Translations under genes and position numbers: made by a program | The notes under the pieces: model-generated | What the model was told of the DNA's origin: nothing | What the model saw: only the letters and a program-made list of their open reading frames with translations | Database searches by the model: none | Assembly: GCA_900545455.1 (NCBI GenBank) | Contig: UQZF01000081.1 | Location: 1-11,116, forward strand | DNA length: 11,116 nt | Origin: an uncultured Eubacteriales bacterium | GTDB lineage: Bacteria; Bacillota; Clostridia; Lachnospirales; Lachnospiraceae | Direction: 5' to 3' | Shown: one piece after another, positions 1 to 6,833 of the stretch | Position numbering within the stretch: the stretch's first letter is position 1 | Layout of the letters: each line of letters begins with the position of its first letter

Positions 1-1133
1 AAGAACTCCGCGTTGTCGATATTGTTGAGGCGCGCATTCTCCCTCGCATCGTCGATAGCCTGCGGCACGATTTCGACGCCGTAGACTTTCTTTGCCTGCT
101 TTGCGAGGAAAAGAGAGATTGTGCCTATTCCGCAGTAGAGATCCCAGACGACCTCATTTCCCGTGAGCCCTGCGTAGTCGAGTGCGGTCTGATAGAGCTT
201 TCTCGTCTGAACAGGATTTACCTGATAGAAGGAGAGCGGAGATATGCGGTACTTCACGTCACCGATGTAATCCTCGATGTATGAATTTCCCCATAACGTC
301 ACGCACTTGTCACCGAGAATAACGTTGGTGTTTTTAGTGTTTACGTTGAGCATTATACTCTTAATGTGCCATGCGCCCGTCTTTGCAGGGTTTACCTCGC
401 GCATGAGCTCGGAGTTTGCCGTGACACATGAAAAATCAAGCGCAAGAAGCCTGTCGACCAGCTTTTCCGCGTGAGGAAGCTTGTTCTGATTGATTACGGG
501 ACAGACCATGATTTCGCCCGTGGTGTAACCGCAGCGAATGAGAATGTGGCGGATTATTCCCGTTCCCTTCTCCTCATTGTAAGCACTTACATTGTTCTCG
601 AGCATGAACTCACGGACTGCATTTACGATGAGCTCATTCACGGGAGCTCCGATATAGCAGGTCGGAGTCTCTATGATTGAATGGGTTCTCCCCGCGTAGA
701 AGCCGATACGGATATTGCCGTCCTTATCTTCGCCCACAGGAAACTGCGCCTTATTGCGGTAAAAGTACGGCTTCTCCATGCCGATGACAGGCTTAACCTC
801 TACGTCCGCTATGCCGCCGATTCTTCTTATATTGTTCTCGATTATGCCGCGCTTGAATTTAAGCTGCTCCGCATAGTCAAGCTCCTGCAGATTGCAGCCT
901 CCACACTGTCTCGCGATAGGACAGCGTGCCGATACGCGCAGAGACGACGGGGTGATTATCTCCATAAGCCTTGCATAACCGTATGTCTTTTTGGTCTTGA
1001 TTATCTTTACGCGAACTTCGTCGCCGATTACCGTGTCCTTAACAAAAAGGGCGTAGCCGTCAACCTTGCCTACGCCCTCTCCATCATGGGACATATCTTC
1101 TATTTTAATGATATATTCCTGATTTTTTTCCAT
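1..1133 (-). CDS. rlmD: 23S rRNA (uracil-5-)-methyltransferase, RlmD/RumA (TrmA) family, 3' end missing
   Basis: SAM-dependent methyltransferase that makes 5-methyluridine in 23S rRNA. 377 codons are visible; the C-terminal part, where the family keeps its catalytic Cys, lies beyond the left edge. An N-terminal TRAM-like domain (about 1-60) is followed by the iron-sulfur cysteines C71, C77, C80 (CX5CX2C) and C158. The FYQVN motif (302-306) and SAM-binding motif I, DLYCGIGT (331-338), follow. The ATG at 1133 is preceded by AGAGGG with 7-base spacing. It lies 58 bases downstream of yhaM with no clear terminator between, so co-transcription is likely. In Gram-positives one enzyme of this family (RlmCD) can modify two uridines (U747 and U1939), so the exact target is not settled by sequence. 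The family assignment is firm. Confidence 0.92.
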   Translation of the reverse strand, partial: MEKNQEYIIKIEDMSHDGEGVGKVDGYALFVKDTVIGDEVRVKIIKTKKTYGYARLMEIITPSSLRVSARCPIARQCGGCNLQELDYAEQLKFKRGIIENNIRRIGGIADVEVKPVIGMEKPYFYRNKAQFPVGEDKDGNIRIGFYAGRTHSIIETPTCYIGAPVNELIVNAVREFMLENNVSAYNEEKGTGIIRHILIRCGYTTGEIMVCPVINQNKLPHAEKLVDRLLALDFSCVTANSELMREVNPAKTGAWHIKSIMLNVNTKNTNVILGDKCVTLWGNSYIEDYIGDVKYRISPLSFYQVNPVQTRKLYQTALDYAGLTGNEVVWDLYCGIGTISLFLAKQAKKVYGVEIVPQAIDDARENARLNNIDNAEF

Positions 1134-1191
1134 AATTTATCCCTCTGATAATAAGCTGCCTGAAAGCCCTGATTCCAAACACATTTTAAAA

Positions 1192-2139
1192 CTATACCAA
1201 TGTCTTTCTCACATTTGTATCGAGCATCTTCTGGAAACCCAGCCACTCTCCGCTCTGTGCCTGCGGAGTTGAGAGAAGCTCCTTGAGTGTCTCCATCTTT
1301 GCATCCATGTTGTCGGCAAAATTAAGTGCAAAGGCTTCCATAATTGCCGGTTTCTTCGGTGAACCGTACTCGAACTCGCCATGATGTGAGACAATAAGGT
1401 GCTTAACCTCTGCCTCCAGCTTAGCCGGGAACCCGTCTATTGTTCCTGCACGCTCCCCAATCATCTCGACACCGATAATAATATGTCCTAAAAGCTGTCC
1501 GTCGTCAGTATAGTCGTTCGTAGGGAAGTCCGAAAGCTCTCTTAACTTTCCTATGTCGTGAAGCATTGCTCCCGTAAGAAGCAGGTCACGGTTAAGCATA
1601 GGATAGCGATCAGCAAAGCAGTCACACAATGTCGTCACGCCAAGTGTATGTTCCAACAATCCTCCGACAAAACCATGATGTACGGACTTCGCTGCCGAAT
1701 GGATTTTAAATGCCTTGATAAGCTCTGCATCATCAACAAAAAAACTATCGAGGAGCTTGCCAAGATATGGGTTTGTGACCTTATTCTTGAGTGACATGAG
1801 TTCGGCATACATTTCCTCAATATCGCGTCCGCTCACAGGCAGGAAATCCTTCATATCGAACTCACCCTCGCTGCACTTTCTCGCACGCTTGATGCTCATC
1901 TGCATTGCGCCATTGAACACTGTCACCTCACCTTGAACCTCTATGAAGTCAAGTGCCTCGAACTCCTCTATTCCCATTGAGTTAGGCTCCCATATTTTAG
2001 CGTCCAAAGTACCTGTCTTATCCTGTAAAAGCACATTCTCATAAGGCTTACCGTTCTTTGTCGTAGCCGCATTCTTCTGCTTACACATATATACACTTGT
2101 TATTCTCTCGCCCTCATGAAGGCTGTCAATATATCTCAT
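1192..2139 (-). CDS. yhaM: 3'-5' exoribonuclease YhaM family (OB-fold plus HD domain)
   Basis: Full-length at 315 residues, the usual size for YhaM, a cytoplasmic exonuclease that trims RNA 3' ends. Residues about 12-90 form an OB-fold nucleic-acid-binding domain (ERITSVYMCK start, LQDKTGTLDAKIW strand). The HD metal-dependent phosphohydrolase domain follows: H154/H155, EHT at 163-165, HDIGK at 194-198, H219, SHHGEFEYG from 251 and the NFADNMDAK segment with D277. All expected metal ligands appear intact. The ATG shares one base with the stop codon of the upstream HtrA-like gene (TAATG), and AGGAG lies 10 bases upstream, so the two genes are probably translationally coupled. The next gene, rlmD, also acts on RNA. 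Confidence 0.94.
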   Translation of the reverse strand: MRYIDSLHEGERITSVYMCKQKNAATTKNGKPYENVLLQDKTGTLDAKIWEPNSMGIEEFEALDFIEVQGEVTVFNGAMQMSIKRARKCSEGEFDMKDFLPVSGRDIEEMYAELMSLKNKVTNPYLGKLLDSFFVDDAELIKAFKIHSAAKSVHHGFVGGLLEHTLGVTTLCDCFADRYPMLNRDLLLTGAMLHDIGKLRELSDFPTNDYTDDGQLLGHIIIGVEMIGERAGTIDGFPAKLEAEVKHLIVSHHGEFEYGSPKKPAIMEAFALNFADNMDAKMETLKELLSTPQAQSGEWLGFQKMLDTNVRKTLV

Positions 2140-3566
2140 TACTGCTCTGCTCCTAATTCTAATGTAATCTCTATATTGCGGTATCCGTCCTTGCCCGGTC
2201 TGCTTATATACATAACAACACTGTTACCCGGCTCCATTGTAAAGAGCACATTCTGAAACGTCCTCGTGGTTGAAACATTCTCCGTTCCAACTGATGTTAT
2301 TATATCGCCGCTCTGCACTCCGGCATAGAAAGCAGGCGAGTCCGCCTCAACACTGCACACATAAATACCATCCGGCATGCCGTAAGCTTCCTTCATTGCC
2401 GCGGTCACCGTCTGTGGCTTGATACCGACATACGGTGTTACTTTACCATTAATCAGCCTCTCAATCAAGCGTTTTAGCTCAGAAATTCCATAAGTATTGA
2501 TAATTTCTCCGGACATATTCTCATTGTGGTAAGGGATTATCGCAATCACCTCTCCCTTGGTATTCACAATTATTCCCGTATCGTCCACGCTTGCTATAAT
2601 ATCGGTTCCGATTATTCTGTAAGTACAATCCGTATCAATAAGTGTATTCTTAGTCGATGTGACCGTCGTATACACTGCCATGTCACCCTGTCCGTATATA
2701 TTGCCAAGTGCAACCAGCGGTTCGCCCTGCTTGAGCACATAGGAATTGCCGAGAACAGCCGTCTTCACACTGTCAGGAATCTTTCCGTTGTACACGCTCT
2801 TATCCGCAGCTATTACTGCAAGATTAGTTGTTACGTCCCCGGTAAGATATACTCCCTGAACAATTGTCCCATCACCCATGATAACCGAGAGTGTCTTACC
2901 CTCCACAAGCTGCTTAACAGTAACTATGTAGAAGAACATATCATCCTCAGCCACAATAAAGCCCCTGATTCCCGCATCGGAAATATAGTCCCATGTGACA
3001 CCGTCCTGTGATACTTCAATGGAAACTATCGACTTGTTAACCTCTTCAATGACATTTCTCACACTGCCGTACAGAGAATCATATTCCTCGATTCCGGGAC
3101 TATAATTTTCAAACGCCAGCTTAATCTGCTCATCGACAGCCGATACAAGCTGTTCTCTATCCATATCCGTTTCTTCTGTCACTTCACCGGATGTACTTTC
3201 CTGAGAGCTTTCCGCCTCAGACTCTCCATATTCACTGCTTTCCTGCTCCGATGTCTCATCCTCGGACGGTTCAGCCTCATCCTCCGACCATATATCTGTC
3301 TGACTGTCCGTCGGTATCACAGCCCCCTGTCTTGTCGTAGTCTCCTCCTCACCGATAAATCTCTTCGCGGTCGGATACACCACTGACATGACAAGACCTG
3401 CCACAACTCCAAAAATCACTGCCGAACCAATAACCTTTGCTACATGCTTCACTGCTCTTTTAATCTTATTACCGGGCTTTTTTACTATCTTTTCAGTGTA
3501 CAGATTGTACTCATTTCCCTCACGCTTGTCCTGTTCCTGCCCCGGTATGTTGCGATTATTATCCAT
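2139..3566 (-). CDS. HtrA/DegP-like membrane-anchored PDZ protein, probable pseudoprotease
   Basis: 475 residues. A basic cytoplasmic N-terminus (1-43) is followed by one membrane segment (about 45-64), an acidic Ser/Glu-rich linker (about 92-137), a trypsin-like S1C domain (about 172-345) and one PDZ domain (about 375-470). The topology matches Gram-positive HtrA, with the enzyme-like domain outside the cell. The fold landmarks align (IVTxxxLVEG, GDxTTNLAVI, VALGNIYG, GIIVNTKGEVIAI), but the triad is lost: His is Q219, Asp is N248, and the GNSGG serine position is D329 within VDDTG. Loss of proteolysis is inferred; a chaperone, scaffold or peptide-sensing role through the PDZ is possible. 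The ATG at 3566 has GGAGG about 12 bases upstream. The gene overlaps yhaM by one base. Confidence 0.88.
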   Translation of the reverse strand: MDNNRNIPGQEQDKREGNEYNLYTEKIVKKPGNKIKRAVKHVAKVIGSAVIFGVVAGLVMSVVYPTAKRFIGEEETTTRQGAVIPTDSQTDIWSEDEAEPSEDETSEQESSEYGESEAESSQESTSGEVTEETDMDREQLVSAVDEQIKLAFENYSPGIEEYDSLYGSVRNVIEEVNKSIVSIEVSQDGVTWDYISDAGIRGFIVAEDDMFFYIVTVKQLVEGKTLSVIMGDGTIVQGVYLTGDVTTNLAVIAADKSVYNGKIPDSVKTAVLGNSYVLKQGEPLVALGNIYGQGDMAVYTTVTSTKNTLIDTDCTYRIIGTDIIASVDDTGIIVNTKGEVIAIIPYHNENMSGEIINTYGISELKRLIERLINGKVTPYVGIKPQTVTAAMKEAYGMPDGIYVCSVEADSPAFYAGVQSGDIITSVGTENVSTTRTFQNVLFTMEPGNSVVMYISRPGKDGYRNIEITLELGAEQ

Positions 3567-3606
3567 TGCGAATCCCAGCCTCCGGATTATCCATATTAGT
3601 TCGTTT

Positions 3607-3612
3607 ATTATA
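3607..3612 (-). promoter_or_regulatory. Possible -10 box for the HtrA-like/yhaM/rlmD operon
   Basis: On the minus strand this reads TATAAT, in an AT-rich 65-bp gap between the stop of tadV and the HtrA-like gene. It would give a leader of about 35 bases. No good -35 hexamer is seen at 17 bases, and I see no strong terminator after tadV, so read-through from the pilus operon is also possible. Confidence 0.4.
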
Positions 3613-3631
3613 AATCATAAATATGAATTTT

Positions 3632-4210
3632 TTATGACATAGCTGTAAAAGAAAATTTCCACTGCATACAGCTTATCATGAATGCCGCCGCAATCGCCGG
3701 AATCATAGGTCCGGTTCGTATGAACTTAAATTTACTTCCGTTAACGGCGCACCGTATCATGATTACAATATTTTGAACAAGAAGCATCAAGCAGAATACC
3801 ATTCCGGACAACCACACAATATTCACGGTATATCCGACCACAGTCTGTCCTCTTACTGCTGCTGCGGCAATAAGCATTACAAATACCTCCGCATCTCCCT
3901 GCGCATACATGTGAAACGCCACTGACAAAAGAACAACCGCAGCCACGCACAATACGGCACTTATGTACTCCTTCCCCGCCATGCCTCCCGCAATACACAC
4001 AATAACATCTACAACAATACATATTCTTGTAGGCAGACAGTATACCTGTCTCACTCTTATATCCATATAGGAGTGGAATACCAGCAGAATCCAGATGGGT
4101 ATATATCTCCATCCACAGACAAATCCGCCCGCCACGACCACGGCAAAACATACACATACATACGCCGGCTCCGTGGCACACCCTGTTCTTGCACCGGCTG
4201 CCGTTATCAC
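3632..4210 (-). CDS. tadV: TadV/CpaA-type A24 prepilin peptidase
   Basis: Polytopic inner-membrane aspartic peptidase that would cleave the leader of Flp-type prepilins. With the GTG start at 4210 it has 192 residues, close to the usual size of short TadV proteins. The two A24 catalytic aspartates are visible: D50 in SYMDIRVRQVY and D106 in the GxGD-like motif AQGD. A late GPMIPAIAAAFM segment matches the family's terminal membrane helix. About five to six hydrophobic helices are seen. The frame stays open upstream to an ATG at 4318, but that start would overlap cpaB by about 100 bases. The GTG lies 7 bases after the cpaB stop and has a weak RBS of its own. A three-codon ORF (4218-4207) spans the gap and ends in a GTGA overlap with this start, suggesting reinitiation. 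Confidence 0.82.
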   Translation of the reverse strand: MITAAGARTGCATEPAYVCVCFAVVVAGGFVCGWRYIPIWILLVFHSYMDIRVRQVYCLPTRICIVVDVIVCIAGGMAGKEYISAVLCVAAVVLLSVAFHMYAQGDAEVFVMLIAAAAVRGQTVVGYTVNIVWLSGMVFCLMLLVQNIVIMIRCAVNGSKFKFIRTGPMIPAIAAAFMISCMQWKFSFTAMS

Positions 4211-4218
4211 GTTTCCAT
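4207..4218 (-). other. Three-codon ORF (Met-Glu-Thr-stop) linking cpaB and tadV
   Basis: The cpaB stop overlaps an ATG (TGATG) that has AGGGAG 11 bases upstream, the pattern of the other coupled junctions in this operon. This frame ends after three codons at a TGA overlapping the tadV GTG (GTGA). It may be a coupling device, or the scar of a single-base deletion at the true tadV start. Confidence 0.45.
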
Positions 4219-4907
4219 CAGTTCTTCTGCTCCCTATCGTACATACATCTCCCGACTCTGAGCGTTCCCCTCTCAAGTGCAATATTAAATTCCTCCTCCT
4301 TTGATTCCGGTATGACAATATTCACAACCATTGCTGCCGCCCCATCCTGCACAGCCTGCTTTACCTGCACTCCCGATGAGGTAAACACCCTCGTCACATA
4401 AGCGTAATCACAGATTTTTTCCGCCTCCGTGATATTCCCGCCATTCTCATTTTTTTTGCTCACCGACCAGATATTAATCCTGTCACCTTCACGTATTATT
4501 CCCCCGACCACCTGCGACAGGCTTCCTGCATCAAGTGACACTTCAACAGGCGATTCAATTCCTTCCGTTCGCAAATCGGAGGCTGACAATCCTGAAATAG
4601 TCACAATTTCATTTTTTTCATAACCATGTCTGACCATCTTCCCAAGAAGCTGCGAGGCATCACTCACGCTCCCGTCGGGAATCCAGTCGCTCCGTCTCTC
4701 CTCAAGTGAAAACAACTCATTAATATTTTCCGTCGTCACAAGAGTATTCCTCTCAACCATTACTTTGGCAATATAGACGTCAACATAATCCTCCGACTTT
4801 AATATTGTCCTCTCAACAAAAATCATTGCACTGTAAAGCACGAGTGTCATTATAAGACTGTAGATAAACACCCTTGGATTTCCTTTTTTTACAATACGTT
4901 TTCTCAA
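4218..4907 (-). CDS. cpaB: Flp pilus assembly protein CpaB/RcpC (SAF domain)
   Basis: 229 residues. A basic N-terminus is followed by one membrane anchor (about 13-34), a SAF domain (about 42-105, starting VYIAKVMVERNTLVTTENI, with GKMVRHGYEKNEIVT near its end) and the CpaB/RcpC C-terminal region (about 117-215, including GGIIREGDRINIW). In Tad systems CpaB is an extracytoplasmic assembly factor; in a single-membrane cell it would act on the outer face of the membrane or in the wall. The start is TTG at 4907, chosen because GAGGGGGAAGG sits just upstream and no ATG precedes the membrane helix. It lies 16 bases after the TadE-like gene. Family assignment is good; the exact role in Gram-positives is less settled. 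Confidence 0.85.
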   Translation of the reverse strand: MRKRIVKKGNPRVFIYSLIMTLVLYSAMIFVERTILKSEDYVDVYIAKVMVERNTLVTTENINELFSLEERRSDWIPDGSVSDASQLLGKMVRHGYEKNEIVTISGLSASDLRTEGIESPVEVSLDAGSLSQVVGGIIREGDRINIWSVSKKNENGGNITEAEKICDYAYVTRVFTSSGVQVKQAVQDGAAAMVVNIVIPESKEEEFNIALERGTLRVGRCMYDREQKN

Positions 4908-4923
4908 GACCTTCCCCCTCTCT

Positions 4924-5478
4924 TTAATCTGTCACCGCAATAAGCCTTGTAAGGCTGTATTCTCCGATTCCCGAAATATTAAATGTGATTTTGGCACACA
5001 CCGACGTCTCCTCAATATCAACAAAACCGCCATTTGCCGATACACGGACAGGCTTATTTTCTGCATGTCTTAATGTATATGCCTGACCGTCAACAATGCC
5101 GCATTCTACAATCCGAAAATTCTCGCCGTCGGTTATATAATTATAGATTTTATAAAATGCTATTTTGACGTCATCACATATTTCAGACACACCTTCAGCT
5201 CTCATATTTTCATCAAGAGCCATATTGCACATAAGGCAGTCAGCGAATCTAAGATACGCATTGAGAAAAGCCCTGTCACCCGAATCCGGCTCGTCCGCAT
5301 CTGCGATAATCAGATTTCCGCTCTCCGCATATTCTTCAAGATTCACAACCGCCGATGCAAGAAGCGAATATGTAAGATTGCCGTCAATCTGCCCGCACTC
5401 ATATTCAAGCATATTCCTTTTATATGTAAAAATAATAAATGTGCTCATAAATACCACAAGCATCATCACCATCGGCAT
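4924..5478 (-). CDS. TadE-like / pseudopilin-like single-pass membrane protein
   Basis: 184 residues from the ATG at 5478. A hydrophobic segment (about 1-18) is followed by TYKRNMLEYE and a mostly soluble domain with several cysteines and a beta-rich end. Size, position after flp and architecture suggest a minor pilin of the TadE/TadF kind, but no family is recognised with certainty. The frame stays open another 24 codons upstream, and that stretch encodes QRRRTRAVNEASAG, the positive patch and small-residue approach expected before a pilin membrane helix. It contains no ATG, GTG or TTG. Starting at 5478 would leave KR only after the helix, the wrong side for an exported C-terminus. A longer product starting at a rare codon such as ATT (5544) is therefore plausible. 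Confidence 0.65.
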   Translation of the reverse strand: MPMVMMLVVFMSTFIIFTYKRNMLEYECGQIDGNLTYSLLASAVVNLEEYAESGNLIIADADEPDSGDRAFLNAYLRFADCLMCNMALDENMRAEGVSEICDDVKIAFYKIYNYITDGENFRIVECGIVDGQAYTLRHAENKPVRVSANGGFVDIEETSVCAKITFNISGIGEYSLTRLIAVTD

Positions 5479-5497
5479 AAGTCCTGCCGACGCTTCG

Positions 5498-5920
5498 TTA
5501 ACCGCTCTTGTTCTTCGCCGTTGATTTTCTGTATATCCTGAAATTACTTCCGCCCTCCCTTATAAACGTAAAATTCCGGGTTATCCCCGCAACCGCGTTG
5601 GTTTTTATAGTGCCTGTCACAGATAATACAACCTCCTGACCGTATCCGGTTGCCGTTAGCGTGGTTCCGTTAAATGAAATATTTAAAACCCCCAATGCCG
5701 TGAGTTCATTTTTAAGTGCTTCCTGTCTCTCGGGTGTGAGATATCCCTGCGTCTCCATATACAGCATATATTTTCGCTCAATTCCGGTTTTTCTTATTGC
5801 AAGATTGACCCTAGCGTATATATCAAGACCTAAATACATAATAATGAACATAAACAGAATGCCAAGCATACATGACAGCATATTTCCTACTGCCTTTTTT
5901 CTCCCAAATACAGTCCCCAT
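5498..5920 (-). CDS. Pilin-like small membrane protein, possibly DUF4320-like
   Basis: 140 residues. A basic N-terminus (GRKKAVGN) leads into one membrane helix (about 14-33, SCMLGILFMFIIMYLGLDIY), then a small domain ending in a basic tail (RIYRKSTAKNKS). The layout resembles TadE/pseudopilin proteins, and the body (YMLYMETQGYLTPERQ, then a beta-rich segment) recalls the uncharacterised DUF4320 family. That match is from memory and is tentative. The ATG at 5920 has AAGGA 7 bases upstream. The gene starts 12 bases after flp and its end overlaps the possible extended N-terminus of the TadE-like gene. Likely role: minor pilin or pilus-tip/initiation subunit. Confidence 0.65.
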   Translation of the reverse strand: MGTVFGRKKAVGNMLSCMLGILFMFIIMYLGLDIYARVNLAIRKTGIERKYMLYMETQGYLTPERQEALKNELTALGVLNISFNGTTLTATGYGQEVVLSVTGTIKTNAVAGITRNFTFIREGGSNFRIYRKSTAKNKSG

Positions 5921-5932
5921 ACAAATGTCCTT

Positions 5933-6139
5933 CTATGATGCGAACATCTGCGAAGCTGTCGTAGTCATTGTCGTCCAAATATCCTGAATGAACTTGATGC
6001 CTCCTGACTTAAAAAGTGCAGCCATCGCTACCACAACAATCATGACAAGCACCTCGCCGATAACCGCACTCGCCTCTTTCTTTTTACCGATAATCTTCTT
6101 TGCTTCCTTAACCGCGTTTAATACAAAATAATTGTTCAT
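5933..6139 (-). CDS. flp: Flp-type (class IVb) major pilin
   Basis: 68 residues, the size of Flp pilins. A Lys-rich leader (KEAKKIIGKKKEASA) is followed by a hydrophobic helix (about 25-43, VIGEVLVMIVVVAMAALF) and a short polar C-terminus. The sole glutamate near the helix start, E29, is the candidate for the conserved pilin Glu at +5, which would place cleavage near S24/A25. The usual Gly-before-cleavage and Glu-Tyr pair are absent, so processing by TadV is inferred. The ATG at 6139 is preceded by GGAGG at 7-8 bases; a longer frame starting at 6208 has no comparable RBS and would overlap tadC. It sits 13 bases after tadC. Confidence 0.8.
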   Translation of the reverse strand: MNNYFVLNAVKEAKKIIGKKKEASAVIGEVLVMIVVVAMAALFKSGGIKFIQDIWTTMTTTASQMFAS

Positions 6140-6152
6140 ATTCTTCCTCCTT

Positions 6153-6833
6153 TTAATACCCTGTGGTAAATAACTTTGCTGATTCGAGCAATCCCGCAAC
6201 ACTTGCATACACCAATATTGCCATCATGCAGAAAAATACTGCAAACATGCAGATATCACCCATGCGCTTAGTCCGCTCCTGCTCATACCTGTTATAGCTT
6301 GACATAAGTGTCGTCAGATATTGTCTTATATCCGACAGCATCGCGTCCGACACCCCGTTTCTCATAATCTGCTTGACAATGACCACAAGATTGTCGATAT
6401 TCTCGTTCTCAAACTTCTTTCCAAACGCTTCCATTGACGTGACAACATCATTCGTCGATATTATATCTCCCGTCAGTGTTATAAGTGCCGCTTTAAGCCT
6501 CGGATGCGATGCCACCCTGTATGCATCTATCAGAGTCCTTGTTATGTATTCCCCTGCATTTGTCTGCAAATACACAACATCATACACATCCATTATGCTT
6601 CCCAGCATCCTCATGTTGTCCTGCCTGTTTCTGACAATCGCCCTGATATCGGGATAAAAGAAAGCAGCCGGCGCACATACGGCCGCCAAAATCGGATTAA
6701 ACATCCAGCCGATTGCAACCCCTGCTGCCGCACATATCAGCTTTCCCGCAATATATATGCGCGGCGTGATTTTTCCTCTCGAATAATATGTGATTCCAAG
6801 CGCATCAAGCCTTTTCCCGACAGAAAACATCAT
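6153..6833 (-). CDS. tadC: TadC-like type II secretion F-domain membrane protein
   Basis: 226 residues from the ATG at 6833, which overlaps the tadB stop by one base (TAATG); a second ATG follows directly. Two membrane segments (about 27-61) precede a cytoplasmic helical T2SSF domain (about 75-185, with ENIDNLVVIVKQIMRNG), and a last membrane segment lies at about 192-215. In Tad systems TadC pairs with TadB to form the membrane platform that couples TadA to pilin extrusion. It is somewhat shorter than many TadC proteins (about 280-320 residues), lacking part of the N-terminus. The longer frame to 6896 lies inside tadB and is not used. Confidence 0.8.
   Translation of the reverse strand: MMFSVGKRLDALGITYYSRGKITPRIYIAGKLICAAAGVAIGWMFNPILAAVCAPAAFFYPDIRAIVRNRQDNMRMLGSIMDVYDVVYLQTNAGEYITRTLIDAYRVASHPRLKAALITLTGDIISTNDVVTSMEAFGKKFENENIDNLVVIVKQIMRNGVSDAMLSDIRQYLTTLMSSYNRYEQERTKRMGDICMFAVFFCMMAILVYASVAGLLESAKLFTTGY

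Noticed and set aside
277..1148. Plus-strand open frames of 65, 69 and 155 codons
   Set aside because: They lie antisense to rlmD, whose cysteine and SAM motifs are unmistakable.
2526..3011. Plus-strand 161-codon frame
   Set aside because: Antisense to the S1C domain of the HtrA-like gene; composition gives no recognisable domain.
3741..4181. Minus-strand 146-codon Cys-rich frame
   Set aside because: Out-of-frame shadow of tadV; the Cys richness comes from reading its hydrophobic codons in another frame.
6140..6208. Longer flp start
   Set aside because: The extra 23 codons lie inside the tadC end and lack an RBS; the inner ATG has GGAGG at good spacing.
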